Shown: positions 1-8,251 of the stretch, one piece after another
Layout: every line of letters starts with the position of its first letter
Position numbering within the stretch: position 1 is the stretch's first letter
Source: Streptomyces lacrimifluminis
Lineage (GTDB): Bacteria > Actinomycetota > Actinomycetes > Streptomycetales > Streptomycetaceae
NCBI RefSeq assembly: GCF_014646095.1
Contig: NZ_BMMU01000001.1
Coordinates: forward strand, 372,001-436,000
Direction: 5' to 3'
DNA: 64,000 nucleotides
Position numbers and translations under genes: made by a program
The notes under the pieces: model-generated
What the model saw: the letters and a program-made list of their open reading frames with translations, nothing else
Database searches by the model: none
What the model was told of the DNA's origin: nothing

Positions 1-386
1 GCGCCGAACAGCAGCATCAGCATCAGCAGGCCGTACGTCGAGATGCGCCGTGCCTGTTCGAGGTCGCGGCGGACCCACAGCCAGGTGGCGCCGATGAGGA
101 CGCACGCGGCGAGCGTCTCCCACACGATGATCGCCACGTACGCGGTGTCCTGGAGGCCCTCGGACGTGATGGCCCGCCACATCAGATCGTCGTCCTTGAA
201 CGTGGTGTCCATCGCGAGGACATGGCGCACGAACTGCTGGTTCGAGTCGAAGTCGGTGATGTTGCCGAGCGCCACCAGGGCGATGTAGAGCGCGACCGTC
301 GCCGTCAGCAGGGTCGCGGCGAGGGTGAGCGCGGTGTGGGAGGGCCGGGCGGTACGGGTGGGGTGGGGGGTACCTGTCGTGGTCAT
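1..386 (-). CDS. DUF2165 small integral membrane protein (partial, runs off the window start)
   Basis: The minus-strand frame is open from an ATG at 386 to the first base of the window, so the C-terminus lies outside. The visible 128 residues show a Thr/Pro-rich N-terminus, a first hydrophobic helix (about residues 22-42), a hydrophilic loop containing NQQFVRHVLAMDTTF and MWRAI, and a second helix around TAYVAIIVWETLAACVLIGA. This loop pattern is characteristic of the DUF2165 family, whose function is unknown. A third hydrophobic stretch begins at the cut. It is divergent from the TPR protein that follows. The family call is by eye. Confidence 0.8.
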   Translation of the reverse strand, partial: MTTTGTPHPTRTARPSHTALTLAATLLTATVALYIALVALGNITDFDSNQQFVRHVLAMDTTFKDDDLMWRAITSEGLQDTAYVAIIVWETLAACVLIGATWLWVRRDLEQARRISTYGLLMLMLLFG

Positions 387-507
387 GAGGTAACCCTATG
401 GAACGGCCCGGTCGCCGTCTCCCCGCCCCTGCCCGGGAGTTGAGCCAGACTGAAGGGCGCCCCGACCAGGCACCCCCAGACAGGCCACGACACGAGGAGA
501 CGTACGG

Positions 508-3500
508 ATGGCTCAGGCCCCGCGGCAGTCGATGCGGCAGCTGATCGAGCAGCGCAGACACGCCGGGTTCGTCGCCCGGCTCGCCGAACGGGCCGCGTTC
601 CGAGCCAACTTCGATCTGCCGCCGGACGACGAACGCCACCGCTTCCGCTTCCATGTGCACGGCAACGCCGGCGTCGGGAAGACCTTCCTGGTACGGGAGT
701 TGGAGAAGCAGGCCAAGGAACGCGGCGCGCTCACCGCGTACGTCGACGAGGGCGCCGGCAGCGTCCCGGAGGCACTGGTGGTGATGTGCCGTCAGTTCGC
801 GGCCCAGGGGCGGCGGTTCAAGGAGCTGGAACGGCTGCTCGCGGCCCACCGGGAGCGACGGCACGAGGCGGAGTCCGCCGTCGCGAGCCTCGAACCGCAG
901 CCCGAGGGCCCTTCGGCCGGCAGTCTGACGGCCGCCCGGATCGGCCTCGTCGGCGCCGGACTCATCCCGGTCGTCGGACCGTTCGCCGGCGCCCTCGACG
1001 CCGACCGGATCGCCCAGGGCGCCGACCGGGTACGGGCCGGGATCGCCGCCCGGCTGCGCAACCAGGACGACGTACAGCTCGTCCTGGCGCCCGAGCGCGC
1101 CCTCACCCCGGTGCTGCTCGCCGAGCTGGACGACATCTGCGCCGCCGTGCCCTGGATCGTCCTGTTCCTCGACACGTACGAGCGCACCGGCCCGTTCCTC
1201 GACGGCTGGCTGCACGACATCATGACCACCGATCGCTACGGCGACCTCTCCTTCCCCGCCAACCTCGTCCTCGTCACCGCAGGTCAACGCCCCTTCGACA
1301 CCGGGCGCTGGGGCGGCTTCGCCGACTTCGTGACCGAGGTGCCGCTCGGACCGTTCACCGAGGCCGAGACGCGTGGACTGCTCGCGGACAAGGGGGTGAC
1401 GGACGAGCCGGTCGTCGCGGAGGTGCTGCGGCTCACCGGCGGGCTGCCGGTGCTGGTGTCGACCCTCGCCGAGGCCCGCCCCACCGACCCGGACGGCATC
1501 GGCGACCCGAGCGCGACCGCCGTAGGACGGTTCCTCAAGTGGGAGACCGACCCGGTACGCCAGGCCGCCGCCCTCGCCTGCGCCCTGCCCCGGCGCCTGG
1601 ACGCGGACATCTTCCGGGCCGTCCTCCCGGCTTCCGCTTCCGGGCAGGCGCGGGACGACACCGAACTCGACCTGCTGTTCGCGTGGTTGAGGGCGTTGCC
1701 GTTCGTGAGCGACCGAGGCGACCGCATCCAGTACCACGACGTCGTACGCGCCCCCATGCTCCGACTCCAGCGGCACCGCTCCCCGCGCCGCTGGGCCGAG
1801 CAGCACACCGGCCTCGCCGACACCTTCGCCCGGTGGCGCACCGAGGCCGAAGTACCGCTTCCCGCCGACGAGTTGTGGGCCACGGAGGAGTGGCGGGAGC
1901 TACGGCTCGCGGAGTCGTACCACCTGCTGTGCGCGTCCCCCCGTACCGCCCTGCCCGTCGTCCTGCGGGACGTCGTCGAAGCCTGTGACCACGGGGCGGT
2001 GGTCGCCCGGCGCTGGGCGCGCGTCCTGGTGGAGGCGGGCGACGACAACGAGGCTCCGGCGGTGCGGAGTTGGGGCCGCGACCTTCTCGACGCGCTCGCG
2101 GCCGACGCCGAGGGACGGGAGCGCGGGGAAGACGGGGTGCTCGGCGCGCTCGCGCTGCTGCTGGGCCGCGCCGGGCTCGACGCGCGCGGACAGGCCGTCG
2201 CACGCATGCTGCGCGGGCGCGCACTGCGCATGAGCGGGGAGTACGACAAGGCCCTCGGGGAGTACGAACAGGCCATCGCCCTCGATCCCGGGCTGGAGCG
2301 CGCCTACTACGGCCGGGGCGTCACCCGCGCCGAACAGGGTGACTACGCGGCCGGCGTCTCCGACCTCGACCGCGCCGACGAACTGGCCCCCGACACCGCC
2401 CGCGTCCTCTTCGTACGCGGCGACTACCACCGCATCCTCGGCCACCACGAGGAAGCCGTCCGCGACCTGGACCGGGCCGTCGCCCTCGGCCCCGACCTGG
2501 CCGGCGCCTGGGCCTCCCGCGGCGTCACCCGGCACGCCACCGGCGACACCGAGCGCGCCCTCGCCGACCTCGACCGGGCCCTCGAACTGGACCCCGAGCA
2601 CGTGTGGGCGCTGGTCCGGCGGGCCCGCGTGCACCGCTCGCGCGGGGAGCGGGCCGGTCAACTCGCCGACCTGGACCGGGCGGTGGCCCTCGGACCCGAG
2701 CTGGCCTGGGTCGCGTGCGAGCGCGGCGACGCGCTCCGGGCCGCCGGCCGCGACGCCGAGGCACTCGACGACTACGACCGCGCCCTCCGGCTCGACCCCG
2801 CGTACGCGTCGGCGTACGCCAGCCGGGGCGCCTCCCACAGCCGACTCGGCCGCCACGACGAGGCGTTGGCCGACCTGGACAAGGCGTTGGAGCTGTATCC
2901 GGCGTACGCCTGGGCGCTGGTGCAGCGCTCGGTGGTGCACCGCCGGGCCGACGGCTACGAGGCGTCCTACGAAGACGCCCACCGGGCGGTCGGGTTGGAG
3001 CCCGAGAGCGCGTGGGCGCTGTGGAACCGGGGCGAGGCGCTGCGCTGCCTGGGCCGGTTCGAGGAGGCGCGCGCGGACCTAGACCGGGCGCTCGCACTGG
3101 CCCCGGACAGCGTGTGGGCGAACGGTTGCCGGGGCGCCGTACTCCACGAACTCCGGCTGTACGGTGAGGCGTTGACGGATCTGGACCGGGCGGTCGCGCT
3201 CGACCCGGACGGGGCCTGGCAGCTGATGCGCCGGATCATGACCCTGCTGGCGGTGGGTCGCCCCGAGGACGCCCGTACCGACCTCCACCGCTATCTCGTG
3301 ATCGGCGACGACCGCGCCTGGGCGCACCACACCCTCGCGCAGATCCACCTCTTGGACGGGCGCCCCGAGGAGGCGGCGACGGCGCTCGCGGAGGCGGCGC
3401 GGCACGGGCTCGCGGAACCGGCCGGTCTGGAGGAGCTGGCCCGCACCCAGCGCAGGACGGGGGAGTGGAGGGCGGCCCGGGAGACGGCGGACCGGATGCG

Positions 3501-3873
3501 CGGCCTGCACGAGGCCGGCGGCGCCTTCTGTCTCGCCCTCGCGGTCGCCGGGGAGCAGGGCCGGGAGGCCGCCCGCCCGGTCTGGCGCGAGGCGGACCGG
3601 CTGGCCTCCGGCTGGAACCTGGCCGAGGGCGCCTCGGGCTTCCTGCGCGCGGTGATCGCGGCGGGCCTGGGCGACTGGGCCGACCTGGACGAACACCTCG
3701 CCGGTCTGCTCACGGGTACACGGGAGTGGGTGGACGTGGCATGGCTGGCCGACCTGCTGAGCGAGCTGGCCGCGGCGCCGGGCGGGCCGGCGGAGGAACG
3801 GGAGCGGATCACCGTACGACTGGAACGCGTGCGGGACGCGCGGGAGGCGATCAGCAGGCGGTACGCGAAATGA
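508..3873 (+). CDS. Large P-loop NTPase with C-terminal TPR array (STAND/AAA-like)
   Basis: This is a 1121-residue cytosolic protein with ATG at 508 and GAGGAG eight bases upstream. The Walker A motif GNAGVGKT lies at about residues 52-59, and a Walker B-like strand WIVLFLDTYERTG near 215. A Gly/Ala-rich hydrophobic stretch (about 150-165, VGAGLIPVVGPFAGALDA) separates them. A winged-helix-like region follows, and from about residue 560 to 960 there are roughly a dozen TPR units with the pattern A-x-x-DLDRA-x-LDP. The architecture resembles signal-transduction ATPases of the STAND type, where repeats sense a ligand and the NTPase switches state. No effector domain is recognisable. The next gene on the same strand encodes a degenerate ADP-ribosylglycohydrolase 223 bp away. 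The molecular function is unknown. Confidence 0.85.
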   Translation: MAQAPRQSMRQLIEQRRHAGFVARLAERAAFRANFDLPPDDERHRFRFHVHGNAGVGKTFLVRELEKQAKERGALTAYVDEGAGSVPEALVVMCRQFAAQGRRFKELERLLAAHRERRHEAESAVASLEPQPEGPSAGSLTAARIGLVGAGLIPVVGPFAGALDADRIAQGADRVRAGIAARLRNQDDVQLVLAPERALTPVLLAELDDICAAVPWIVLFLDTYERTGPFLDGWLHDIMTTDRYGDLSFPANLVLVTAGQRPFDTGRWGGFADFVTEVPLGPFTEAETRGLLADKGVTDEPVVAEVLRLTGGLPVLVSTLAEARPTDPDGIGDPSATAVGRFLKWETDPVRQAAALACALPRRLDADIFRAVLPASASGQARDDTELDLLFAWLRALPFVSDRGDRIQYHDVVRAPMLRLQRHRSPRRWAEQHTGLADTFARWRTEAEVPLPADELWATEEWRELRLAESYHLLCASPRTALPVVLRDVVEACDHGAVVARRWARVLVEAGDDNEAPAVRSWGRDLLDALAADAEGRERGEDGVLGALALLLGRAGLDARGQAVARMLRGRALRMSGEYDKALGEYEQAIALDPGLERAYYGRGVTRAEQGDYAAGVSDLDRADELAPDTARVLFVRGDYHRILGHHEEAVRDLDRAVALGPDLAGAWASRGVTRHATGDTERALADLDRALELDPEHVWALVRRARVHRSRGERAGQLADLDRAVALGPELAWVACERGDALRAAGRDAEALDDYDRALRLDPAYASAYASRGASHSRLGRHDEALADLDKALELYPAYAWALVQRSVVHRRADGYEASYEDAHRAVGLEPESAWALWNRGEALRCLGRFEEARADLDRALALAPDSVWANGCRGAVLHELRLYGEALTDLDRAVALDPDGAWQLMRRIMTLLAVGRPEDARTDLHRYLVIGDDRAWAHHTLAQIHLLDGRPEEAATALAEAARHGLAEPAGLEELARTQRRTGEWRAARETADRMRGLHEAGGAFCLALAVAGEQGREAARPVWREADRLASGWNLAEGASGFLRAVIAAGLGDWADLDEHLAGLLTGTREWVDVAWLADLLSELAAAPGGPAEERERITVRLERVRDAREAISRRYAK

Positions 3874-3945
3874 CAGAGGCGTGAGATGTGCGGGGGGTGT
3901 GAGGCGTGAGATGTGTGAGAGGGGTGTGGGGGACGGCGTAAGGCT

Positions 3946-4019
3946 CCCGATTGGTGACCAGCCGGGATCACTCGTGCCGACTCATGCCCACTCGGGTCAC
4001 ATTCCGCATACCAATCGGG
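3946..4019. repeat. Long-spaced inverted repeat between TPR protein and ARH homologue
   Basis: CCCGATTGGT (3946-3955) and its exact complement ACCAATCGGG (4010-4019) are separated by 54 bp. Just upstream, AGGCGTGAGATGTG occurs twice (about 3879 and 3902). The dyad could be a looping operator or a long hairpin terminating the TPR gene; the sequence does not decide. Confidence 0.5.
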
Positions 4020-4023
4020 CCCT

Positions 4024-4036
4024 GAACGGACCGTTC
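4024..4036. promoter_or_regulatory. Palindrome GAACGG-A-CCGTTC upstream of the ARH homologue
   Basis: A perfect 6+6 dyad around a single central base lies 61 bp before the GTG start at 4097. Its size is typical of a dimeric repressor operator. No regulator gene is adjacent. Confidence 0.45.
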
Positions 4037-4096
4037 CCGGTCGATTACAGTGCTGAGCTGTCAATCGAACGAACGATGCTGTGAGGGAGGTCCGAG

Positions 4097-5239
4097 GTGG
4101 GTGTGATGACATCCGGTGGCGTGACCGGTGCCGCGTCCGGCGCCATCTGGGGCCGCTCCGAACAGCAGGACTTCCGCAGCCGGGTCCGCGGCACCCTGCT
4201 CGGCGCGGCCCTCGGCGACGCCCTGGGCGCCCCGCTCGACGGACTCGCCCTCGACTCCATCCACGAGGCGTACGGCGCGGACGGACTCACCGAGCTGGCC
4301 TCGGCGTACGGCAGACGCGGCGCGATCACCGATCTCACCCAGCTCACCCTCTTCACCGTGGACGGCCTGATCCGCGCCCAGGTGCGCCGCGACACCGGCG
4401 CCTGGCACCCGCCGACCGACCTGCACCGCGCCTACCGCCGCTGGAGGGCCACCCAGAGCGACTGGGGGCCCGACGAGCGCCGCAAGGAGGACGGCTGGCT
4501 GGCCCGCGAGGAGTGGCTGTACGTCCGCCGCGACCCGGCCCTCGCCTGTCTCCTCGGCCTCGGCGACGAGACGATGGGCACCCTGGAAGCGCCCAAGAAC
4601 CCCGGCGAGGCGGGGGCGGAGGCGGCGGCCCGCTCGGGCCCGTTCGGGCTCCTGGTCGGCTGGGAACCGCAGCTCGTGATGCAGCTGGCGGTGGAGTGTG
4701 CCGCGCAGACCCACGGCCACCCGACGGGCTACCTGGCGGCGGGCGCGTACGCCGTGATCGTGCACGGCCTGGCGCGTGGCGAGAGCCTCGACGCGGCGGT
4801 GCAGCGGGCGCTGGCCATGCTGGCGGCCAGACCCGGGCACCAGCAGGTGGCGGAGGCCCTCCAACGAGCCCTGGGCGCCGTACGCCAGGGCATCCCGTCC
4901 CCCGCGCGGGTCGCGGACCTGGCCGGCGCCGGCACGGCGGAGGGCCTCCTGTCCGTGGCGGTCTACTGCGCGCTGGTCGGCGAGGACGTCCGCCACGGGC
5001 TGTCCCTGTCGGTCAACCACGGCGGCCCGTCGGCCGCGACGGGCGCCCTGACCGGCGGCCTGCTGGGTGCCCTGCACGGCGAGACGGCCCTCCCGCCCGC
5101 CTGGCTGGCGGAGCTGGAGGGCCGACCGACGATGCTGGTCCTCGCCGACGACTTCGCGATGGAGATGACCCAGGGACCGGCCCTGCACGGTCCGGCAGGG
5201 TCGTCCCCGGGGTGGCTCACGCGGTACCCGCGGGCGTGA
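4097..5239 (+). CDS. ADP-ribosylglycohydrolase-family protein, probably catalytically inactive
   Basis: The 380-residue product belongs to the DraG/ARH fold: the N-terminal signature GTLLGAALGDALGAPLDG and a C-terminal NHGG...TGALTGGLLGALHG block are clear. In active family members two acidic clusters hold the magnesium ions, usually TDDTQ and GDSDS(T). Here these read T78-D-L-T-Q and G310-P-S-A-A-T, so the second Asp of the first motif and both Asp of the second are replaced. I infer a pseudo-enzyme that might bind ADP-ribose or a modified protein without hydrolysis. GTG 4097 is chosen because GGGAGG sits six bases upstream; ATG 4106 is in the same frame. It follows the TPR ATPase on the same strand. 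Confidence 0.85.
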   Translation: MGVMTSGGVTGAASGAIWGRSEQQDFRSRVRGTLLGAALGDALGAPLDGLALDSIHEAYGADGLTELASAYGRRGAITDLTQLTLFTVDGLIRAQVRRDTGAWHPPTDLHRAYRRWRATQSDWGPDERRKEDGWLAREEWLYVRRDPALACLLGLGDETMGTLEAPKNPGEAGAEAAARSGPFGLLVGWEPQLVMQLAVECAAQTHGHPTGYLAAGAYAVIVHGLARGESLDAAVQRALAMLAARPGHQQVAEALQRALGAVRQGIPSPARVADLAGAGTAEGLLSVAVYCALVGEDVRHGLSLSVNHGGPSAATGALTGGLLGALHGETALPPAWLAELEGRPTMLVLADDFAMEMTQGPALHGPAGSSPGWLTRYPRA

Positions 5240-5264
5240 GAGGCAGATGCTTCCGGGCCGGGCT

Positions 5265-5430
5265 CAGGCATTTCAGCCCAGGCCCAGGCATCTCAGCCCG
5301 TCCGGGGGTCCTCCCCTCTGGGGGAGTTTGAGGACGAGCGCGTTCAGCGCGAAGGGGGGTCTGGGGGCACAGCCCCCAGGTTCAGGATGGGACGGGTAGG
5401 GGCGGCGGGGGCGAGAATCCGCCCCCACAC
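5265..5430. repeat. Streptomyces-type intergenic repeat with hairpin terminator
   Basis: CAGGCA(T)TTCAGCCC is repeated at 5265-5279 and 5285-5299. The next 130 bp are a copy of a GC-rich intergenic element that I recognise from many Streptomyces genomes (GAGGACGAG ... GTTCAGCGCGAA ... GGGTCTGGGGGCACAGCCCCCAGG ... GGGACGGGTAGGGGCGG). It contains a perfect 8-bp stem with a 3-base loop at 5361-5379. Placed between convergent genes, it can act as a bidirectional terminator. Confidence 0.7.
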
Positions 5431-5438
5431 ACCCTCGC

Positions 5439-7001
5439 TCACCCCTTCCCGGGCACCGTGTCCACCGGCTCCCCCACAGGCACCCGCACCGCCATCCCGT
5501 CGTCCCCGTCCGTGTTCACGGTCTCGATGACCGCCAACCGCTCCGGCGTGTCCTCCGGCCGCAGGAAGCCGATCAGGATGTACAGCACCAGCGACACAGC
5601 CAGCGGGATCGACACCTGGTACTGGAGCGGCACCCCGCCCTCCACACTCCAGTTGATCGGATAGTTCACCAGCCAGAAGGCGAACAGCCCCATCGACCAA
5701 CTTCCCAGCGCCGCCGTCGGCCCCGACCGCCGGAACGGCCGCAGCAGCCCCAGCATCATCGGAATCGCCATCGGCCCCATCAGTCCGGCCACCCACTTGA
5801 TGACGACGGTGATGATGTCCTTGAACGCGGGCGAGTTGACCTGCGTGGCCGCCGCCATGGACAGACCGAGGAAGACGACCGTCGCGAGCCGCGCCGCGAT
5901 CAGCCCCGACCGCTGGCTCCAGTTCCGGGCCCGCGTCGAGATCACCGGCGCCACGTCCCGGGTGAAGACGGCGGCGATCGCGTTGGCGTCGGAGGAGCAC
6001 ATGGCCATGGTGTGGGAGAAGAAGCCGACGATGACCAGGCCCAACAGACCGTGTGGCAGGAGCTGTTCGGTCATCAGCCCGTAGGAGTCGGAGCCGTCCG
6101 GCTTCTGCGACTCCACCAGCAGCGGCGACATCCACATGGGGTAGAACAGGACCACCGGCCACACCAGCCAGAGGATCGCCGACAGCCTCGCCGAGCGCTC
6201 GGCCTCCTTCGGGCTGGCGGTGGCCATGTAGCGCTGGGCCTGGTTGAGCATGCCGCCGTTGTACTCGAAGAGCTTGATGAAGAGGAAGGCCATGAGGAAG
6301 ACGGTGCCGTAGGGGCCGACCAGCGGCTCCCCGTGGCCCTTCAGCTCCGGCTCGTCCCAGGCGCCGAGGAAGCCGATGTTCTTGTCGTTGAGCTCCATGA
6401 CCACGGCCACGAACATCGCGACGCCGGCCAGCAACTGGATGACGAACTGGCCCAGTTCGGTCAGCGCGTCCGCCCACAGGCCACCGATCGTGCAGTAGAC
6501 GGCCGTGATGGTGCCGGTGATGAGGATGCCCTGGTTCAGGGAGATGCCCGTGAAGACGGACAACAGGGTGGCGATCGCGGCCCACTTGGCGCCGACGTCC
6601 ACGATCTTCAGCAGCATTCCGGACCATGCCAGCGCCTGCTGGGTCTTCAGGTCGTACCGGTTCTTCAGATACTCCAGCGGGGACGCCACATGGAGCCGAG
6701 ACCGCAACCGGTTGATGCGGGGCGCGAACAGCTTGGACCCGATGGCGATGCCCAGCGCGATGGGAAAGGACCAGGTGACGAACGACGTGACGCCGTACGT
6801 GTAGGCGATGCCGGCGTAACCGGTGAACATCACCGCGCTGTACCCCGACATGTGGTGGGAGATGCCGGACAGCCACCAGGGCATCTTCCCGCCCGCGGTG
6901 AAGAAGTCGCTGACGTTGTCGACCCGTTTGTGGGACCAGACGCCGATCGCGACCATCACACCGAAGTAAGCGATGAGCACGGCCCAGTCGAGACCGTTCA
7001 T
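5439..7001 (-). CDS. Sodium:solute symporter (SSS/SLC5 family)
   Basis: This 520-residue polytopic membrane protein starts at ATG 7001 behind GGGAGGGAG. The N-terminal block LDWAVLIAYFGVMVAIGVWSHK, the DFFTAGGKMPWWLSGISHHMSGYSAVMFTGYAG region and more than ten hydrophobic helices match the LeuT-fold SSS family, which couples solute uptake to sodium. It resembles the branch near sugar/anion symporters rather than PutP, but the substrate cannot be read from sequence. The C-terminus is a short soluble tail (RLAVIETVNTDGDDG). It is transcribed alone, away from the SDR gene region, with an AT-rich upstream segment and a perfect 20-bp palindrome 134 bp upstream. Confidence 0.9.
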   Translation of the reverse strand: MNGLDWAVLIAYFGVMVAIGVWSHKRVDNVSDFFTAGGKMPWWLSGISHHMSGYSAVMFTGYAGIAYTYGVTSFVTWSFPIALGIAIGSKLFAPRINRLRSRLHVASPLEYLKNRYDLKTQQALAWSGMLLKIVDVGAKWAAIATLLSVFTGISLNQGILITGTITAVYCTIGGLWADALTELGQFVIQLLAGVAMFVAVVMELNDKNIGFLGAWDEPELKGHGEPLVGPYGTVFLMAFLFIKLFEYNGGMLNQAQRYMATASPKEAERSARLSAILWLVWPVVLFYPMWMSPLLVESQKPDGSDSYGLMTEQLLPHGLLGLVIVGFFSHTMAMCSSDANAIAAVFTRDVAPVISTRARNWSQRSGLIAARLATVVFLGLSMAAATQVNSPAFKDIITVVIKWVAGLMGPMAIPMMLGLLRPFRRSGPTAALGSWSMGLFAFWLVNYPINWSVEGGVPLQYQVSIPLAVSLVLYILIGFLRPEDTPERLAVIETVNTDGDDGMAVRVPVGEPVDTVPGKG

Positions 7002-7134
7002 GTGCTCCCTCCCAGGGGCGGTCGAGCATGCGGAGCGGGGGTGTCGAGCGCCCGCTCATCGTCGATTCGCCGGCATGGCAGCGACAACAGCTCGTATAGT
7101 CAAGAGGGAGTAAAAAAGTTCGCCGCACTGACTT

Positions 7135-7154
7135 GAGTTCATGTCCATGAACTC
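7135..7154. promoter_or_regulatory. Perfect 20-bp palindrome upstream of the symporter
   Basis: GAGTTCATG-TC-CATGAACTC has 9+9 matching bases around two central bases. It lies 134 bp upstream of the symporter start and 33 bp past the SDR stop. The modest GC content in a very GC-rich genome and lack of a U-tract argue for a protein-binding operator rather than a terminator. No regulator is adjacent. Confidence 0.55.
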
Positions 7155-7187
7155 GACGCGACCGTTGAAAGATTGGCGGAATATCAG

Positions 7188-7973
7188 CTACCGCATCAAC
7201 TCACCCGCGTTCACCAGCAACGACTGCCCGGTGATGGCCCGAGCCCGCTCCGACGCCAGAAACACCACCGCGTCCGCGACATCCCCGTCCGTGGCCAGCT
7301 CGGGCAACGCCATCCGCTCCGCGAGCCGCCCCCGCACCTCGGCCTCCGGCACCCCTTCCCCCTGGGCCGTGAACCGCACGTACGCCTCCACCGGCGGCCC
7401 CCACATCCACCCCGGCAGCACGGTGTTGACCCGTATCCGATGGGGCCCGAGTTCCCGTGCCAGCGAGTACATCGCGCTCGTCAGCGCCCCCTTGGAGGCG
7501 GCGTACGCGGCCTGCCGCACCTGCGAGGGCGCGGCCACGGCGGACTGCGTACCGATGAACACCACACTCCCGCCCCGCTCCTTCAGTGCCGGCAGACAGG
7601 CCCGCGTCATCCGCAGGGTGCCCAGTAGATTCACGTCGACGACACCGGCCCAGCTCTCGAAGTCCGCGTCCTCGATCCCGCCGAAGTAGCTGTCCCAGGC
7701 GGCGACATGGACGACTCCGTCGATCCGCCCGAACCGCTCGCACGCCAGCGCGGCCAGCTCCCGGCACTGCCCCTCGTCGGTGATGTCGGTCGCGCGGTAC
7801 GCCGTACGCGCCCCGTCCGGATCGAGCTCCCCGGCGGTCTTCGCGAGGTGTGCCTCGGTGCGTGCCCCGAGCACGGCGTTCCCCCCGTCCCGCACGACCG
7901 CCGCCGCGACCTGCCGCCCGAGCCCGGCGCCGACACCGGACACGACCACGGTCCGGCCTTCCAATAGCGACAT
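7188..7973 (-). CDS. Short-chain dehydrogenase/reductase (SDR)
   Basis: The 261-residue classical SDR has the nucleotide-binding glycine motif SGVGAGLG at residues 12-19. N115 sits in DVNLLG, and the catalytic triad is S144, Y157 and K161 (YAASKGA). The C-terminal motif RVNTVLPGWM matches the NxVxPG pattern of the family. ATG 7973 is preceded by GGGAGG. It would oxidise or reduce an alcohol/ketone with NAD(P)H; the substrate is unknown. It is divergent from an unknown 283-residue protein, and both starts face CTGACG-N3-CGTCAG palindromes, which suggests joint control by an unlinked TetR-like repressor. Confidence 0.92.
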   Translation of the reverse strand: MSLLEGRTVVVSGVGAGLGRQVAAAVVRDGGNAVLGARTEAHLAKTAGELDPDGARTAYRATDITDEGQCRELAALACERFGRIDGVVHVAAWDSYFGGIEDADFESWAGVVDVNLLGTLRMTRACLPALKERGGSVVFIGTQSAVAAPSQVRQAAYAASKGALTSAMYSLARELGPHRIRVNTVLPGWMWGPPVEAYVRFTAQGEGVPEAEVRGRLAERMALPELATDGDVADAVVFLASERARAITGQSLLVNAGELMR

Positions 7974-8001
7974 CGGAGCCTCCCAGCTTCGGACTCACCG
8001 C

Positions 8002-8016
8002 CTGACGGGGCGTCAG
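8002..8016. promoter_or_regulatory. Operator-like palindrome CTGACG-N3-CGTCAG (SDR side)
   Basis: Perfect 6+6 dyad with centre GGG, 29 bp upstream of the SDR start codon. The same arms recur at 8194-8208 on the other side of the divergent intergenic region. Confidence 0.65.
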
Positions 8017-8193
8017 GGTAGAGATGTCCGGCGGAGAAGGCCAGCGGCGTGCTTGGGCGACTCGGCTCGCGTAGACCGGGCGGATGTGAGCTGGGTCGAA
8101 CGGGGCTCGTCCCTTCCCTGACGGCATGACGTGAATTGAGCTCATTCGCCCGTTCGGGCGACCCATCGCACACCCATTCCCCGCATTGGATAT

Positions 8194-8208
8194 CTGACGT
8201 ACCGTCAG
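8194..8208. promoter_or_regulatory. Operator-like palindrome CTGACG-N3-CGTCAG (283-residue gene side)
   Basis: Perfect 6+6 dyad with centre TAC, 44 bp upstream of ATG 8252 and identical in its arms to the site at 8002-8016. A lone CTGACG half-site occurs at 8118. The 13-bp core TGACG-N3-CGTCA is typical of actinobacterial TetR operators. Confidence 0.65.
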
Positions 8209-8251
8209 GAGTGGTTCTGGGGAAGCGGCGGATGAGACTGAGGGAGAGTGC

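Noticed and set aside
1284..2982. Several long antisense and alternative frames within the TPR gene
   Set aside because: They are shadows of the repetitive, GC-rich TPR coding sequence; only the 1121-residue frame has a start signal and folded-domain motifs.
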